This document shows, one piece after another, positions 1 through 9,920 of a stretch of DNA of 64,000 nt. The stretch is from Nitrospira japonica (GTDB lineage Bacteria; Nitrospirota; Thermodesulfovibrionia; Thermodesulfovibrionales; SM23-35). The position numbers and the translations under genes are program-made. Each line of letters opens with the position of its first letter. Positions within the stretch are counted from its first letter, which is position 1. Below the pieces are notes generated by a model. The model did no database searches, was not told the origin of the DNA, and saw only the letters and a program-made list of their open reading frames with translations. Where the stretch lies: positions 1-64,000 of the forward strand of contig DYFC01000060.1 in the NCBI GenBank assembly GCA_020725385.1, in the 5' to 3' direction.

Positions 1-2
1 AT

Positions 3-116
3 ATTACTAAGCTACAAAATAAACTTATGGGATTGGTTACATCAAAAAACAATATAAAAAAGAAAGGTAATTTCGTTTATAATTTTAATGAGGCAACAGA
101 GAAACTTTTCGTTTAG
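3..116 (+). CDS. 3' end of an ORF entering from the left edge (partial; possibly transposase-like)
   Basis: Open frame from position 3 (ITKLQNKLMGLVTSKNNIKKKGNFVYNFNEATEKLFV*) to TAG at 114-116; family not identifiable. Confidence 0.3.
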   Translation: MTKLQNKLMGLVTSKNNIKKKGNFVYNFNEATEKLFV

Positions 117-227
117 ATTTTTATGTGAGGCAACAGGGAAAAATATATCATTTTAATTGCATTTTGAGCAATCTAAAATATAAAATTCTATTTTATTGTT
201 TTAGAAATTAATTAAAAAGGATCGGAT

Positions 228-1475
228 CTGGAGAAAGAAATATTAAATAACCAATACAGGGGGAAAACTTTTCATTATGCATGGATTATTCTTGCTGTTG
301 GAACACTCGTTGTATTCGGCTCTTTAGGTTTGGCCCGGTTTGGTTATACGATGGTTCTGCCTGCCATGCAATCAGAACTCGGGTTAAGTAACACAGAAAC
401 AGGTGGAATTGCAACCGCAAATCTGATTGGTTATTTAATATTATCGGTTTCAGGTGGAGCACTTGCAGCAAGATACGGCCCGCGTATTGTTATCAGCACA
501 GGTCTTGCTATCGCAGGAATTTCAATGATTATGACAGGATTCTCAAATAATTTTGTGACTGTCTCCTTTTGGAGAGCTATTACTGGTATTGGAAGCGGAG
601 CAAGCAATGTTCCTGCAATAGGGTTACTTGCTGCATGGTTTGCACAACATCGTCGTGGACTTGCTTCCGGAATCGGTGTAACAGGTTCATCCTTAGCTTT
701 GATTGTATTGGGTATTTCAGTTCCTTATATACTTAAAATTACAGGAAATGAAGGTTGGCGTATTTGCTGGTTTATTTTTGGAGGGTTTACCATATTGCTC
801 TCAGCACTCTCAATTACTGTTCTAAGGAATAATCCTGCAGAAATGGGTATTCTTCCTGTTGGTGTGACTGAGAAAACCATTACTGAAATCACAGGCAGAG
901 ATAAACTAAAATGGTCAAAAGTTTACCAGTCAGGCAAAGTATGGCATCTTGGAATAATATATATTGCTTTTGGTTTTTCATACATTATCTACATTACTTT
1001 CTTTTCTAAATATCTTATCTCTGAAATTAATTTTACACAGGAAGCAGCTGGAAGATTGTTTATGCTTATGGGATGGTTCAGTCTTTTCTGTGGACTCATA
1101 TGGGGTGCTTTTTCAGATAAATTTGGACGTAAGACAGCACTTATAATTGTTTATTTAATTCAGTCAGCTTCATTTTTAATATTCGCACTTTTTCAAACAT
1201 GTACAGGCGCAATAATTTCTGCTTTTTTATTTGGAATATCAGCATGGAGTATTCCTGCAATTATGGCTGCAACCTGTGGGGATATACTCGGGCCAAAATT
1301 AGCTCCTGCCGGACTTGGTTTTGTTACATTATTTTTTGGAATAGGTCAGGCAACGGGTCCTGGCATTGCAGGGATGCTTGCTGATACATTTCATTCATTT
1401 TCACCTGCGCTGTTGCTTGCATCGCTTGTGGCAATAACAGGAGCAATAGGATCAGCTATGTTGAGAAAAACGTGA
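228..1475 (+). CDS. MFS transporter
   Basis: 12-TM MFS-like protein. The tracked TTG start (330) falls within TM1; the frame is open upstream to CTG at 228 (LEKEILNNQYRGKTFHYAWIILAVGTLVVFGSLGLARFGYT) with AAAAAGG 7 nt before it. Confidence 0.8.
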   Translation: MEKEILNNQYRGKTFHYAWIILAVGTLVVFGSLGLARFGYTMVLPAMQSELGLSNTETGGIATANLIGYLILSVSGGALAARYGPRIVISTGLAIAGISMIMTGFSNNFVTVSFWRAITGIGSGASNVPAIGLLAAWFAQHRRGLASGIGVTGSSLALIVLGISVPYILKITGNEGWRICWFIFGGFTILLSALSITVLRNNPAEMGILPVGVTEKTITEITGRDKLKWSKVYQSGKVWHLGIIYIAFGFSYIIYITFFSKYLISEINFTQEAAGRLFMLMGWFSLFCGLIWGAFSDKFGRKTALIIVYLIQSASFLIFALFQTCTGAIISAFLFGISAWSIPAIMAATCGDILGPKLAPAGLGFVTLFFGIGQATGPGIAGMLADTFHSFSPALLLASLVAITGAIGSAMLRKT

Positions 1476-1548
1476 TTCTCTAACTGGTCGAACAGTTTAC
1501 AGTTTACGCTTCACGTTATATGAGCAATGTTTGTATTTTTAGTTAACT

Positions 1549-1734
1549 TTATATTTTCAGACAATCTTCACGCCACAAGCATTCGGTCTGATCGCAATAA
1601 TTATTTTGGGCGGTGCCAAAACATTCGAAATTCCCTTCAGCTTTTTGTATAGCACGAATTATATTTTCTTTATTCATTTTCCCGACCTTAACACCTTTTG
1701 ACCTGGCAATTTCCTTTACCTGTTTAAGGTTCAT
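1549..1734 (-). CDS. Small SAP/Rho-N-like domain protein
   Basis: MNLKQVKEIARSKGVKVGKMNKENIIRAIQKAEGNFECFG...CLWREDC; SAP-like helix-extended-helix pattern plus Cys-containing tail. Confidence 0.65.
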   Translation of the reverse strand: MNLKQVKEIARSKGVKVGKMNKENIIRAIQKAEGNFECFGTAQNNYCDQTECLWREDCLKI

Positions 1735-1770
1735 TGTATAGCCTCCTTTTTGTAAAAAGAATATAGCAGA

Positions 1771-2595
1771 TTACCCTACAATTTTCAAGGAAATATCAGA
1801 AGATGGCGCAGAATGTGTAATTGCTCCAATAGAAATGAGATTAACTCCTGTTTCAGCAATGGACCTGATATTTTTTAATGTTACATTACCTGAAACTTCG
1901 AGTACAACTTTTTTATTAGCTATTCTTACTGCTTTTTTAATATCTTCCAATTTCATATTATCAAGCATAACAACATCTGCTCCTGCATCTATTGCTTCAA
2001 TAAGCTCCTGAACTGACCCAACTTCAACTTCTATTTTCTGAAGATGATTGCAGGATTTTTTTGCAAGCTTTATAGTCTTTTTTATTCCACCTGCTGCTTT
2101 TATGTGATTGTCCTTAATCAAAATTCCATCAAACAGACCGAATCTATGGTTAAAGCCCCCGCCTATTTTAACAGCGTATTTTTCCATGATTCTCAAGCAA
2201 GGAGAAGTTTTTCTTGTATCAACTACTTTTGCATTAGTACCCTGAATTTTCTTTACAAAAAGAGAAGTTAAGGTTGCTACGCCCGATAGCCTTTGGAGAA
2301 TATTGAGACATGTTCGTTCACCATATAGAATTGAACGTGTTCTACCTTGAAGTTCAGCAATTATATCACCTTTTTTTACATCAGCGCCATCATCTATAAA
2401 AGCTTTAAAAGCCAATTCAGGGTCAATAACACTGAAAACTTTTATTGCGAAAGGTATTCCTGCAAGTACGAATCTGGATTTTGCGATTATATGTGCGGTT
2501 GAAACACTATTTTCCGGAATTGTTAGAGATGTTGTAATATCTCCAAACCCTATGTCTTCCTGAAGTGCGTATTTTATTAAATCAGATGGTTCCAT
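1771..2595 (-). CDS. nadC: Nicotinate-nucleotide pyrophosphorylase (carboxylating)
   Basis: EDIGFGDITT, RTCLNILQRLSGVATLT, DTRKTSPCLR, KIGGGFNHRFGLFDGILIKDNHI motifs. Confidence 0.95.
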   Translation of the reverse strand: MEPSDLIKYALQEDIGFGDITTSLTIPENSVSTAHIIAKSRFVLAGIPFAIKVFSVIDPELAFKAFIDDGADVKKGDIIAELQGRTRSILYGERTCLNILQRLSGVATLTSLFVKKIQGTNAKVVDTRKTSPCLRIMEKYAVKIGGGFNHRFGLFDGILIKDNHIKAAGGIKKTIKLAKKSCNHLQKIEVEVGSVQELIEAIDAGADVVMLDNMKLEDIKKAVRIANKKVVLEVSGNVTLKNIRSIAETGVNLISIGAITHSAPSSDISLKIVG

Positions 2596-3084
2596 TTACT
2601 TTTTTCTCGTTAAGAGTGAGAAAAAGCCCCATAAACCTCCTAAGACAGATCCAAGAGCAAGCGCTGATTTCCAATCAAGCAAGGTAGTTATATTTCCCTC
2701 AACTTTATTACCTATTACCATAAAAGCAGAGGTATTTTCCGATTTTATTTCTTTTGCAGCAATTATTCCAACAGCTGACCTGTTCGATACAGCATTTTCT
2801 CTTGAAATAGTAACAGGGCTTAGGGAATAATTTATGGAAACTTTATCAGCAGCAGTAACTGTACTTATACTTTGGTTAAGATTAACCTCATTTCCTTTAA
2901 GTAAAGCTGTAGCTCCCTGAATTACCTCAACCTTTTCTCCATCAATACTAAGTGCGCCAACTTGCTGAAGTTCAATATGACTACCCTCAACAGAGCGTAT
3001 TGTACTTTGATTAACTTTAACAAATTCGCCTTCAAGAAATTCTATATCACTTTTTTCTATTTCTTTTCCTTTTTTAACTTTCAT
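2596..3084 (-). CDS. Hypothetical protein, predicted repetitive beta structure plus C-terminal TM segment
   Basis: Adjoins nadC and valS; hydrophobic C-terminal segment (LALGSVLGGLWGFFSLLTRKK). Confidence 0.55.
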   Translation of the reverse strand: MKVKKGKEIEKSDIEFLEGEFVKVNQSTIRSVEGSHIELQQVGALSIDGEKVEVIQGATALLKGNEVNLNQSISTVTAADKVSINYSLSPVTISRENAVSNRSAVGIIAAKEIKSENTSAFMVIGNKVEGNITTLLDWKSALALGSVLGGLWGFFSLLTRKK

Positions 3085-5762
3085 TATTTCCCCTCCGCTT
3101 CTTTTAAAAGTTTAATGCTCTCAAAAATTCTGTCCCTTATATGGACAAACTCGTTGTACCTTGCCTTTTCTTTTTCAACTATATCACGTGGCGCTTTTTT
3201 AATAAAATCGTCATTAAAAAGTTTTTTATTGAGAGAGGAGATGGAAGCCTCTACTTTTTTAATCTCTTTAGTAAGTCTTTCTATTTCAGAAGAAATATCA
3301 AGAATGCCTTTAAGCGGGACATAAATTTCCATTTTACTCTTTACAGAAGTAGCTGAACCCTCAGGTTTTTTTATGTCCCTGCCAATAGTAATTTTATCAC
3401 ATTTTGCGAGGCTCTTTATATAATTTAAATTTTCAATAATTATTTTTTCTACATCATCTGAATGAGTCTTAATAAAGACATTCAATTTTGCTGAAGGAGA
3501 TATATTAAGCTCTCCCCTGACCGTTCTTATACCCGTAATAGCATCTATAACAAAAGACATTTTTTCTTCAGCATTTAAATCTCTTTTTAGATTTTCAGGA
3601 AATGAAGAAATCATGATGCTTTCAACCGGTTCGCTTTCCATTAAATGAGGTATTTTCTGCCATATTTCTTCTGTAATAAAGGGCATGAAAGGATGAAGCA
3701 TTTTTAAAGATGCTTCAAGAGAATAAATAAGACACCATGAAGCTTCCTTGTAGTAAATATCATCCTGCAACTGCAATTTTGACATCTCGATATACCAGTC
3801 ACAGAATTCATGCCAGATGAATTGATAAATACTATTGGCAGCATCATTAAAACGATAATCTTCAAGAGATGCATTTACTTCATCTATTGTTAATGCAAGT
3901 CTGCTCAAAATCCATCTGCCGGCAAGACTTAAATTTTCAGGGCATGATAGTTTCTTATCTTGCTTTAAATTCATTAAAATAAATCTCGCTGCATTCCATA
4001 TCTTATTAACAAAATGCCTGTAGCCCTCGACTCTTTCTTCAGAAAATTTAATATCTCTTCCTTGAGCAGCAAAAGCTGCCAACGTAAATCTGAAAGCATC
4101 GGTGCCATATTTGTCCATCATTATCAGAGGATCAATTACATTACCTTTTGATTTAGACATTTTCTGGCCTTTTATATCCCTTACCAGCGCATGTATATAA
4201 ACATCCCTGAAAGGTACATCTTTCATAAATTTTAATCCCATCATTATCATTCTTGCTACCCAGAAGAAGATAATATCAAAACCTGTTACAAGAACACTTG
4301 TTGGATAATAGGTTTTAAGGTCTTCTGTGTTTTCAGGCCATCCAAAAGTTGAAAAAGGCCACAAAGCTGATGAAAACCAGGTGTCAAGAACATCGTCATC
4401 CTGTTTTATTTCTGATGAATTGCAATAAGGGCATTTTTCAGGCGTAACTCTTGATACAATTATCCCTTTTTTCTTCTGGCACTCATCATTTTGCATCTTA
4501 AGGCAATACCAGACAGGAATTCTATGGCCCCACCATATCTGACGTGATATACACCAATCTTTTATGTCTTCCATCCATGCAAAATATGTATTTTCCCATG
4601 AGGATGGAATAATTTTTATTCTGCCTTCTCTTACAGCCTTAATAGCTTCATCAGCAAGTGATTTAACGCTCACATACCATTGTGGTGTTGACAGAGGTTC
4701 GGTGATTGTCTTGCACCTATAACAATGACCGATGGCGTGTTTATGTTCTACCTGTTTTTCTATGAGTCCGAGTTCTTTCAAATCATTCAGAACTGCTTTT
4801 CTGCATTCATATCTGTCAAGACCTGCATATTTCTTACCAGCCAAAGCTGTCATTTTCCCATCATCACCTATTACAGTGATGAATTCAAGTTGTGGACTCT
4901 GTCTTTTTGCCATGGCTTCATCATTAAAATCATGCGCTGGTGTGACTTTAACAGCACCTGTTCCAAAGGAAGGATCGACTGCTGAATCTGATATAACTGG
5001 AATTTTTCTTCCTGTTAATGGTAGCTCAAGAACCAAACCAATATAATCTTTATACCTTTCATCTTCGGGATTTACAGCAACAGCAGTATCTCCAAGCATT
5101 GTTTCAGGTCTTGTGGTTGCAACAATTATATACTTATCAGACTTCCCTGCTATGGGGTATTTTATATAAGTTAATCTTCCATCAATTTCTTCATGTTCAA
5201 CTTCAAGGTCTGAAAGAGCTGTATGGCAGCGAGGACACCAGTTTATCAAACGATTATCACGATATATAAGCCCTTCCTCGTATAATCTTACAAAAACTTC
5301 TCTTACAGCAATGGAAAGACCTTCATCAAGTGTGAATCTTTCTCTTGTCCAGTCACATGATGCCCCAAGTCTTTTTAATTGGTGAATTATTGTCCCGCCT
5401 GACTCAGCTTTCCATTTCCATACTCTTTTTATAAAAGCTTCCCTACCGAGAGAATGTCTATCAAGTCCTTCGGCTGCCAGCTGTTTTTCAACAACATTTT
5501 GTGTCGCTATACCAGCATGGTCTGTTCCGGGGAGCCATAGTACTTTATATCCTTTCATTCTTTTCCATCTTGAAAGAATATCCTGTAAAACAGTATTTAG
5601 CGCATGCCCCATGTGCAGAGAGCCAGTAACATTTGGAGGGGGGATAACCAAAGAATATGGAATGCCGGTATTTTTAGGGTCTGGAGTAAAAAATCCCTTT
5701 AAAACCCAAAAATTATACCAGCTTTCTTCTAAGCCGTGTGGATTAAAACCTTTTTCTAAAAT
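3084..5762 (-). CDS. valS: Valine--tRNA ligase
   Basis: PPPNVTGSLHMGHAL (HIGH) and KMSKSKGN (KMSKS). Tracked TTG start (5651) truncates the N-terminus; frame upstream reads ILEKGFNPHGLEESWYNFWVLKGFFTPDPKNTGIPYSLVIPPP, ATT at 5762-5760 being the only plausible initiator. Confidence 0.93.
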   Translation of the reverse strand: MLEKGFNPHGLEESWYNFWVLKGFFTPDPKNTGIPYSLVIPPPNVTGSLHMGHALNTVLQDILSRWKRMKGYKVLWLPGTDHAGIATQNVVEKQLAAEGLDRHSLGREAFIKRVWKWKAESGGTIIHQLKRLGASCDWTRERFTLDEGLSIAVREVFVRLYEEGLIYRDNRLINWCPRCHTALSDLEVEHEEIDGRLTYIKYPIAGKSDKYIIVATTRPETMLGDTAVAVNPEDERYKDYIGLVLELPLTGRKIPVISDSAVDPSFGTGAVKVTPAHDFNDEAMAKRQSPQLEFITVIGDDGKMTALAGKKYAGLDRYECRKAVLNDLKELGLIEKQVEHKHAIGHCYRCKTITEPLSTPQWYVSVKSLADEAIKAVREGRIKIIPSSWENTYFAWMEDIKDWCISRQIWWGHRIPVWYCLKMQNDECQKKKGIIVSRVTPEKCPYCNSSEIKQDDDVLDTWFSSALWPFSTFGWPENTEDLKTYYPTSVLVTGFDIIFFWVARMIMMGLKFMKDVPFRDVYIHALVRDIKGQKMSKSKGNVIDPLIMMDKYGTDAFRFTLAAFAAQGRDIKFSEERVEGYRHFVNKIWNAARFILMNLKQDKKLSCPENLSLAGRWILSRLALTIDEVNASLEDYRFNDAANSIYQFIWHEFCDWYIEMSKLQLQDDIYYKEASWCLIYSLEASLKMLHPFMPFITEEIWQKIPHLMESEPVESIMISSFPENLKRDLNAEEKMSFVIDAITGIRTVRGELNISPSAKLNVFIKTHSDDVEKIIIENLNYIKSLAKCDKITIGRDIKKPEGSATSVKSKMEIYVPLKGILDISSEIERLTKEIKKVEASISSLNKKLFNDDFIKKAPRDIVEKEKARYNEFVHIRDRIFESIKLLKEAEGK

Positions 5763-6745
5763 TCTGACCTTATCCTCTCTATTTCTTTAGAAATCATAGT
5801 CTCAGCAAGGTCAGGAACTGTTTCCCAGATTACCTTTTCAACTTCTTTTGCGAGGGATTCAAGTGAGCCCTTAAGCATATCTTTAAGCATTCTTTCTACG
5901 AGGTCCGGAGCTACTTCCCATAGCACCTTTTCGATAGAATCCTTAAATAAGGGTGTAAGAGTTGATATTATAGATTCTTTAATATCCAGAGAACTTAAAA
6001 AGCTACTAATTCTTTCGTTTACAACTGATTTAAATTGTTCCTCGAATTCTTCTCTGGAAGGAAGACTAATTTCCGCAGGCGCAACTTTTAGTTCCTTAAC
6101 TTCAGGTTTTTCGGGTGTTATAACCGGTTTTTCCTCAACTGCTTCTTCTATCCCAGCGATTACTTCTGCTTCTGCAGCAAAGATTTCTTCTGTGCCAGCA
6201 AATATTTCTTCTCCCTCTTCTTCAACAGGCAAAGCTTCAGTTTTGACTTCTTCAGGTGTCTCTTCAAAAGCCCATAAGTCTTCTTCAATAGCAACTTCAG
6301 AAGTTGGTATTTCTGGAGTTATAGCTTCAGCCTCGATAATAGGCTCTTCTATTGCTTCAGCTTCGGCAAAAGCTGTAGAAGCTGTAAGCAAAGAATTAAT
6401 CTTGCTGATAAGTTCCTGTGATTCAAAAGGTTTTATTATAAAGTCATCTGCCCTGACCTGTTTTGCAAGCTCTTCGTCAATTGGTTCAAAAGCACCTGTA
6501 AGTAATATAACAGGTATATCGGCCATTGCTGGGTCCTGTTTAATCTTTTCACACAATTGATAGCCATTCATCTTGGGCATTTCTATATCGGCAAGTATGA
6601 CATCAGGTTTAAAGGATGCAATAGCATTAAGAGCTTCTTCGCCATTAGAAACAGATTTTATCTCAAAGTCCTCCTCGGCGAGTATAAGCTCTACAACTTT
6701 CTGAATTGTAATACTATCATCTGCCAAAAGAAGTTTGTGTGACAC
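5756..6745 (-). CDS. Response regulator: N-terminal REC domain, acidic linker, C-terminal repeated helical module
   Basis: KLLLADDSITIQKVVELIL...DVILADIEMPKMNGYQLCEKIK...FIIKPF; C-terminal EKVLWEVAPDLVERML / EKVIWETVPDLAETMI repeats. Confidence 0.88.
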   Translation of the reverse strand: MSHKLLLADDSITIQKVVELILAEEDFEIKSVSNGEEALNAIASFKPDVILADIEMPKMNGYQLCEKIKQDPAMADIPVILLTGAFEPIDEELAKQVRADDFIIKPFESQELISKINSLLTASTAFAEAEAIEEPIIEAEAITPEIPTSEVAIEEDLWAFEETPEEVKTEALPVEEEGEEIFAGTEEIFAAEAEVIAGIEEAVEEKPVITPEKPEVKELKVAPAEISLPSREEFEEQFKSVVNERISSFLSSLDIKESIISTLTPLFKDSIEKVLWEVAPDLVERMLKDMLKGSLESLAKEVEKVIWETVPDLAETMISKEIERIRSEF

Positions 6746-6821
6746 TATTCACCTCTTGTTATCTTATTCAAGAATTTTATTGCTAAGTATCAAAAAAGTC
6801 AAGAAAATTTCTCGCAAGGTA

Positions 6822-7646
6822 TTAAATTGATTTGATACTTATGTCATATAGTTCTTTTTTGCTTATACCAAACATCTCGGCAATTTTTTTAGCAGCCTCT
6901 TTTCTACCAAAACCCTTCTTCATCAAGCTATGTAATTCTATGAGAGCTTCATCTATATTTTTGTTTTGTACAGGACTAAGCCCTTCTATAACAAGAACAT
7001 ATTCTCCTGCTATTTTTGTTCCCATAATATTATCTAATATATCCGGAAAATTTCCTCTTATTACCTCTTCATGTAATTTTGTAATTTCTTTAACAATTGC
7101 GGCCTTTCTGCCATGAAAAATTTCCGATATTTCTTTTAGTGTTTCTATAATTCTATGAGGAGCTTCATATATTACAACAGTTCTTTGTTCCCGGGATAAT
7201 TCATTTAATTTTTTCATTTTTTGGCTTTTCTTTGAAGGTAGAAATCCGATGAAAGTAAATTCATCCGTTGGTAGTCCTGAAATTGATAATGCAGCAATGG
7301 CAGCTGTAACTCCGGGAACTGATACAATCTGAATGTTTTCTTCAATTGCCTTATTTATCAGAAAAGAGCCAGGATCTGATATGCCCGGTGTTCCTGCATC
7401 GGAGATAAGTGCTATTGAATTTCCTTCTTTGAGTTTATTAATGATTTCTGCTGCTCTTGATTTTTCTTTCTCTTTCCAGTAGCTGATTAAAGGCTTTTTT
7501 ATACCGTAATGATTTAGTAATTTTAAAGAGTGACGGGTGTCTTCTACTGCTATAATATCTACTGCTTTTAAAATTCTTAAAGCGCGTAAGGTAATATCTT
7601 CAAGATTACCGATAGGTGTTGAAACAATGTATAGTGTACCGCTCAT
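6822..7646 (-). CDS. rsmI: 16S rRNA (cytidine-2'-O)-methyltransferase RsmI
   Basis: GTLYIVSTPIGNLEDITLRAL, EDTRHS, SDAGTPGISDPG. Confidence 0.95.
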   Translation of the reverse strand: MSGTLYIVSTPIGNLEDITLRALRILKAVDIIAVEDTRHSLKLLNHYGIKKPLISYWKEKEKSRAAEIINKLKEGNSIALISDAGTPGISDPGSFLINKAIEENIQIVSVPGVTAAIAALSISGLPTDEFTFIGFLPSKKSQKMKKLNELSREQRTVVIYEAPHRIIETLKEISEIFHGRKAAIVKEITKLHEEVIRGNFPDILDNIMGTKIAGEYVLVIEGLSPVQNKNIDEALIELHSLMKKGFGRKEAAKKIAEMFGISKKELYDISIKSI

Positions 7647-7903
7647 TATTGAATATCGAGCAATTTTCTGAGACGCTTGTCAGCTTTTACTATTTCATCG
7701 ACATCGTCACCGGTTAGATCCCATGTGTATTTGCCTTCTGTAGTTCTTTTAAGCTTAATCTTTACAGGTTTTTTTGGTTTAATCTGCTGAATTTCAGGTT
7801 GTTTCTTGATCTGAATATTCTTATTTTCGGCTGATAAGCTAAAATTTGTTGTGAAAAATATAATGGTGAAACAAATTCCTATGATTGATAAAATCTTACG
7901 CAT
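7646..7903 (-). CDS. Small exported hypothetical protein
   Basis: N-terminal signal-like segment (MRKILSIIGICFTIIFFTTNFSLSA); start/stop overlap with neighbours. Confidence 0.6.
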   Translation of the reverse strand: MRKILSIIGICFTIIFFTTNFSLSAENKNIQIKKQPEIQQIKPKKPVKIKLKRTTEGKYTWDLTGDDVDEIVKADKRLRKLLDIQ

Positions 7904-8091
7904 CAGTATTTTATCCCCTTTTCTAATTTGAAAGTCTTAATAGTGGAAGTCGTCCACCCGATTGAATATGATTGACCGCATTTAGGGCATATAAGACCTA
8001 TATATGTTTTGCCTTTATTTTTCTTAAAAAAAACATGAAAGCCTTTTTCGTATCCGCATTCAATACAAATTCTTATTTCTTCGAAATTCAT
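7903..8091 (-). CDS. Small zinc-ribbon-like hypothetical protein
   Basis: Two Cys pairs CIECG ... CPKCG; tightly packed with neighbours. Confidence 0.6.
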   Translation of the reverse strand: MNFEEIRICIECGYEKGFHVFFKKNKGKTYIGLICPKCGQSYSIGWTTSTIKTFKLEKGIKY

Positions 8092-8093
8092 AA

Positions 8094-9824
8094 TTAAAAC
8101 CCCCTGTATTTATTTGTTATAGGGAATCTCCTGTCCCTCCCAAAGGCACGGGCTGTTATTTTTATGCCCGGAGGAGACTGTCTTCTTTTATATTCGCTTC
8201 TATCTACCATTCTTATAACTTTCTGAACACATTCAATTTCACAACCCATAAGTAAAATTTCCTGAAAACTTTTATCTTCTTCAATGTATGCTTTTAAAAT
8301 AGGGTCAAGTTCATGGTAGGGTGGCAATATATCTGAATCTTTTTGTCCTTTTTTTAATTCAGCAGAAGGTTCTTTTGTAAACATCCTTTCGGGAATGATA
8401 AGTTCGCCTGATTTTTTGTTTCGCCATTTGCAGAGTTTGTAAACCATTGTTTTCGGAACATCTTTAATAACTGCGAAACCTCCAGCCATATCGCCGTAAA
8501 GGGTTGCATATCCAACACTCATTTCGGATTTATTTCCCGTGGTCAGAACAATCCATCCAAATTTATTTGAAAAAGCCATCAGGAGATTACCCCTGATTCT
8601 TGCCTGAAGATTTTCTTCGGTAACATTGCTTTTAAGTCCTTTGAAGAATTTTTTGAGTGATGCAATATAACTGTTAAAAATATCGTTAATCGGTATTTCC
8701 ATAATTTTAATACCGAGTCTTTTTGCAAGTTCATAGGCATCTTCGATACTTTCTTTTGATGTGTATATCGAAGGCATAAAAAGAGCATGGACATTTTCTT
8801 TGCCGAGTGCATCGGTCGCGATTGCAGCAACAAGTGCTGAATCGATTCCACCACTCACTCCTATTACTGCACCTTTAAAATCATTTTTCTTTATATAATC
8901 TGATGTGCCCAGTACGAGAGCACTATAAATTTCTTCCAATGGTTCGAGCGAAGTTTTTTGATATGCTTGAACAAGAAATTTACGTTTTGTAATTTTTAAT
9001 TGAGGTACTTCAATTTTTTCAATAGATGTTTTATCAAGTTTTATTATTTCCTGTCTTCTCAGGGGCGCATGAAGCCTTTTTATCATTGTATTTTCGAGTT
9101 CGAGATCCGCAATAATAAGATCCTCTTCAAACTGTTTTCCTCTGGCAATAATAATCCCGTCCTGATTAAAGATCATGCTATGCCCATCAAAGACAAGTTC
9201 ATCCTGTCCTCCAACAGCATTAAGATAAGCAATAAATACAATATTATCAACTGCACGTGTATGAAGCATCTGTTCTCTGAAATGTGCTTTTCCTATATGA
9301 TATGGCGAAGCGTTTATATTTATAATTACTTCTGCACCTGCAAGAGACTGTGTTCTTGCAGGACCTTCCGGATACCATATATCTTCACAAATATTTACTC
9401 CAAATAATGTCTCACCTTTTAGATAAACCGGACATCTCGAGCCTGCCTGAAAATAACGGTATTCATCAAATACTCCGTAATTGGGAAGATATTTTTTATG
9501 GTAAATATCAATTATTTTTCTATCATGAATTATTGCAGCAGCATTATATATATCATCTTTTCTGTCAACAAAACCTATGATTACAGTAATTCCATCTATT
9601 TTTTTAGTTATTTTTTGAAGAGCATCAAGATTGTCATCAATGAATTGTGTCTTAAGAAGCAAGTCTTCAGGAGGATAGCCTGTTATTGCTAATTCCGGGA
9701 AAGCTACAATATCAGCACTGAAATTTTTTGCTTTCTTTATATAATTAAGAATTTTTGCAACATTTCCATCAAAATCTCCAACTGTAGTATTAATCTGCGC
9801 AAGTGCAATTCTTAGTATTCGCAT
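8094..9824 (-). CDS. nadE: Glutamine-dependent NAD+ synthetase
   Basis: N-terminal nitrilase domain ([24 protein letters not shown]) plus synthetase domain ([36 protein letters not shown]). Confidence 0.96.
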   Translation of the reverse strand: MRILRIALAQINTTVGDFDGNVAKILNYIKKAKNFSADIVAFPELAITGYPPEDLLLKTQFIDDNLDALQKITKKIDGITVIIGFVDRKDDIYNAAAIIHDRKIIDIYHKKYLPNYGVFDEYRYFQAGSRCPVYLKGETLFGVNICEDIWYPEGPARTQSLAGAEVIININASPYHIGKAHFREQMLHTRAVDNIVFIAYLNAVGGQDELVFDGHSMIFNQDGIIIARGKQFEEDLIIADLELENTMIKRLHAPLRRQEIIKLDKTSIEKIEVPQLKITKRKFLVQAYQKTSLEPLEEIYSALVLGTSDYIKKNDFKGAVIGVSGGIDSALVAAIATDALGKENVHALFMPSIYTSKESIEDAYELAKRLGIKIMEIPINDIFNSYIASLKKFFKGLKSNVTEENLQARIRGNLLMAFSNKFGWIVLTTGNKSEMSVGYATLYGDMAGGFAVIKDVPKTMVYKLCKWRNKKSGELIIPERMFTKEPSAELKKGQKDSDILPPYHELDPILKAYIEEDKSFQEILLMGCEIECVQKVIRMVDRSEYKRRQSPPGIKITARAFGRDRRFPITNKYRGF

Positions 9825-9920
9825 AATATACTCCGAAACATACCTGTTAAATATTCATATATTTCTGCATATTATATCATTAGAATAAAAAATCAACAAA
9901 GATTATTGTTATACTAAATA

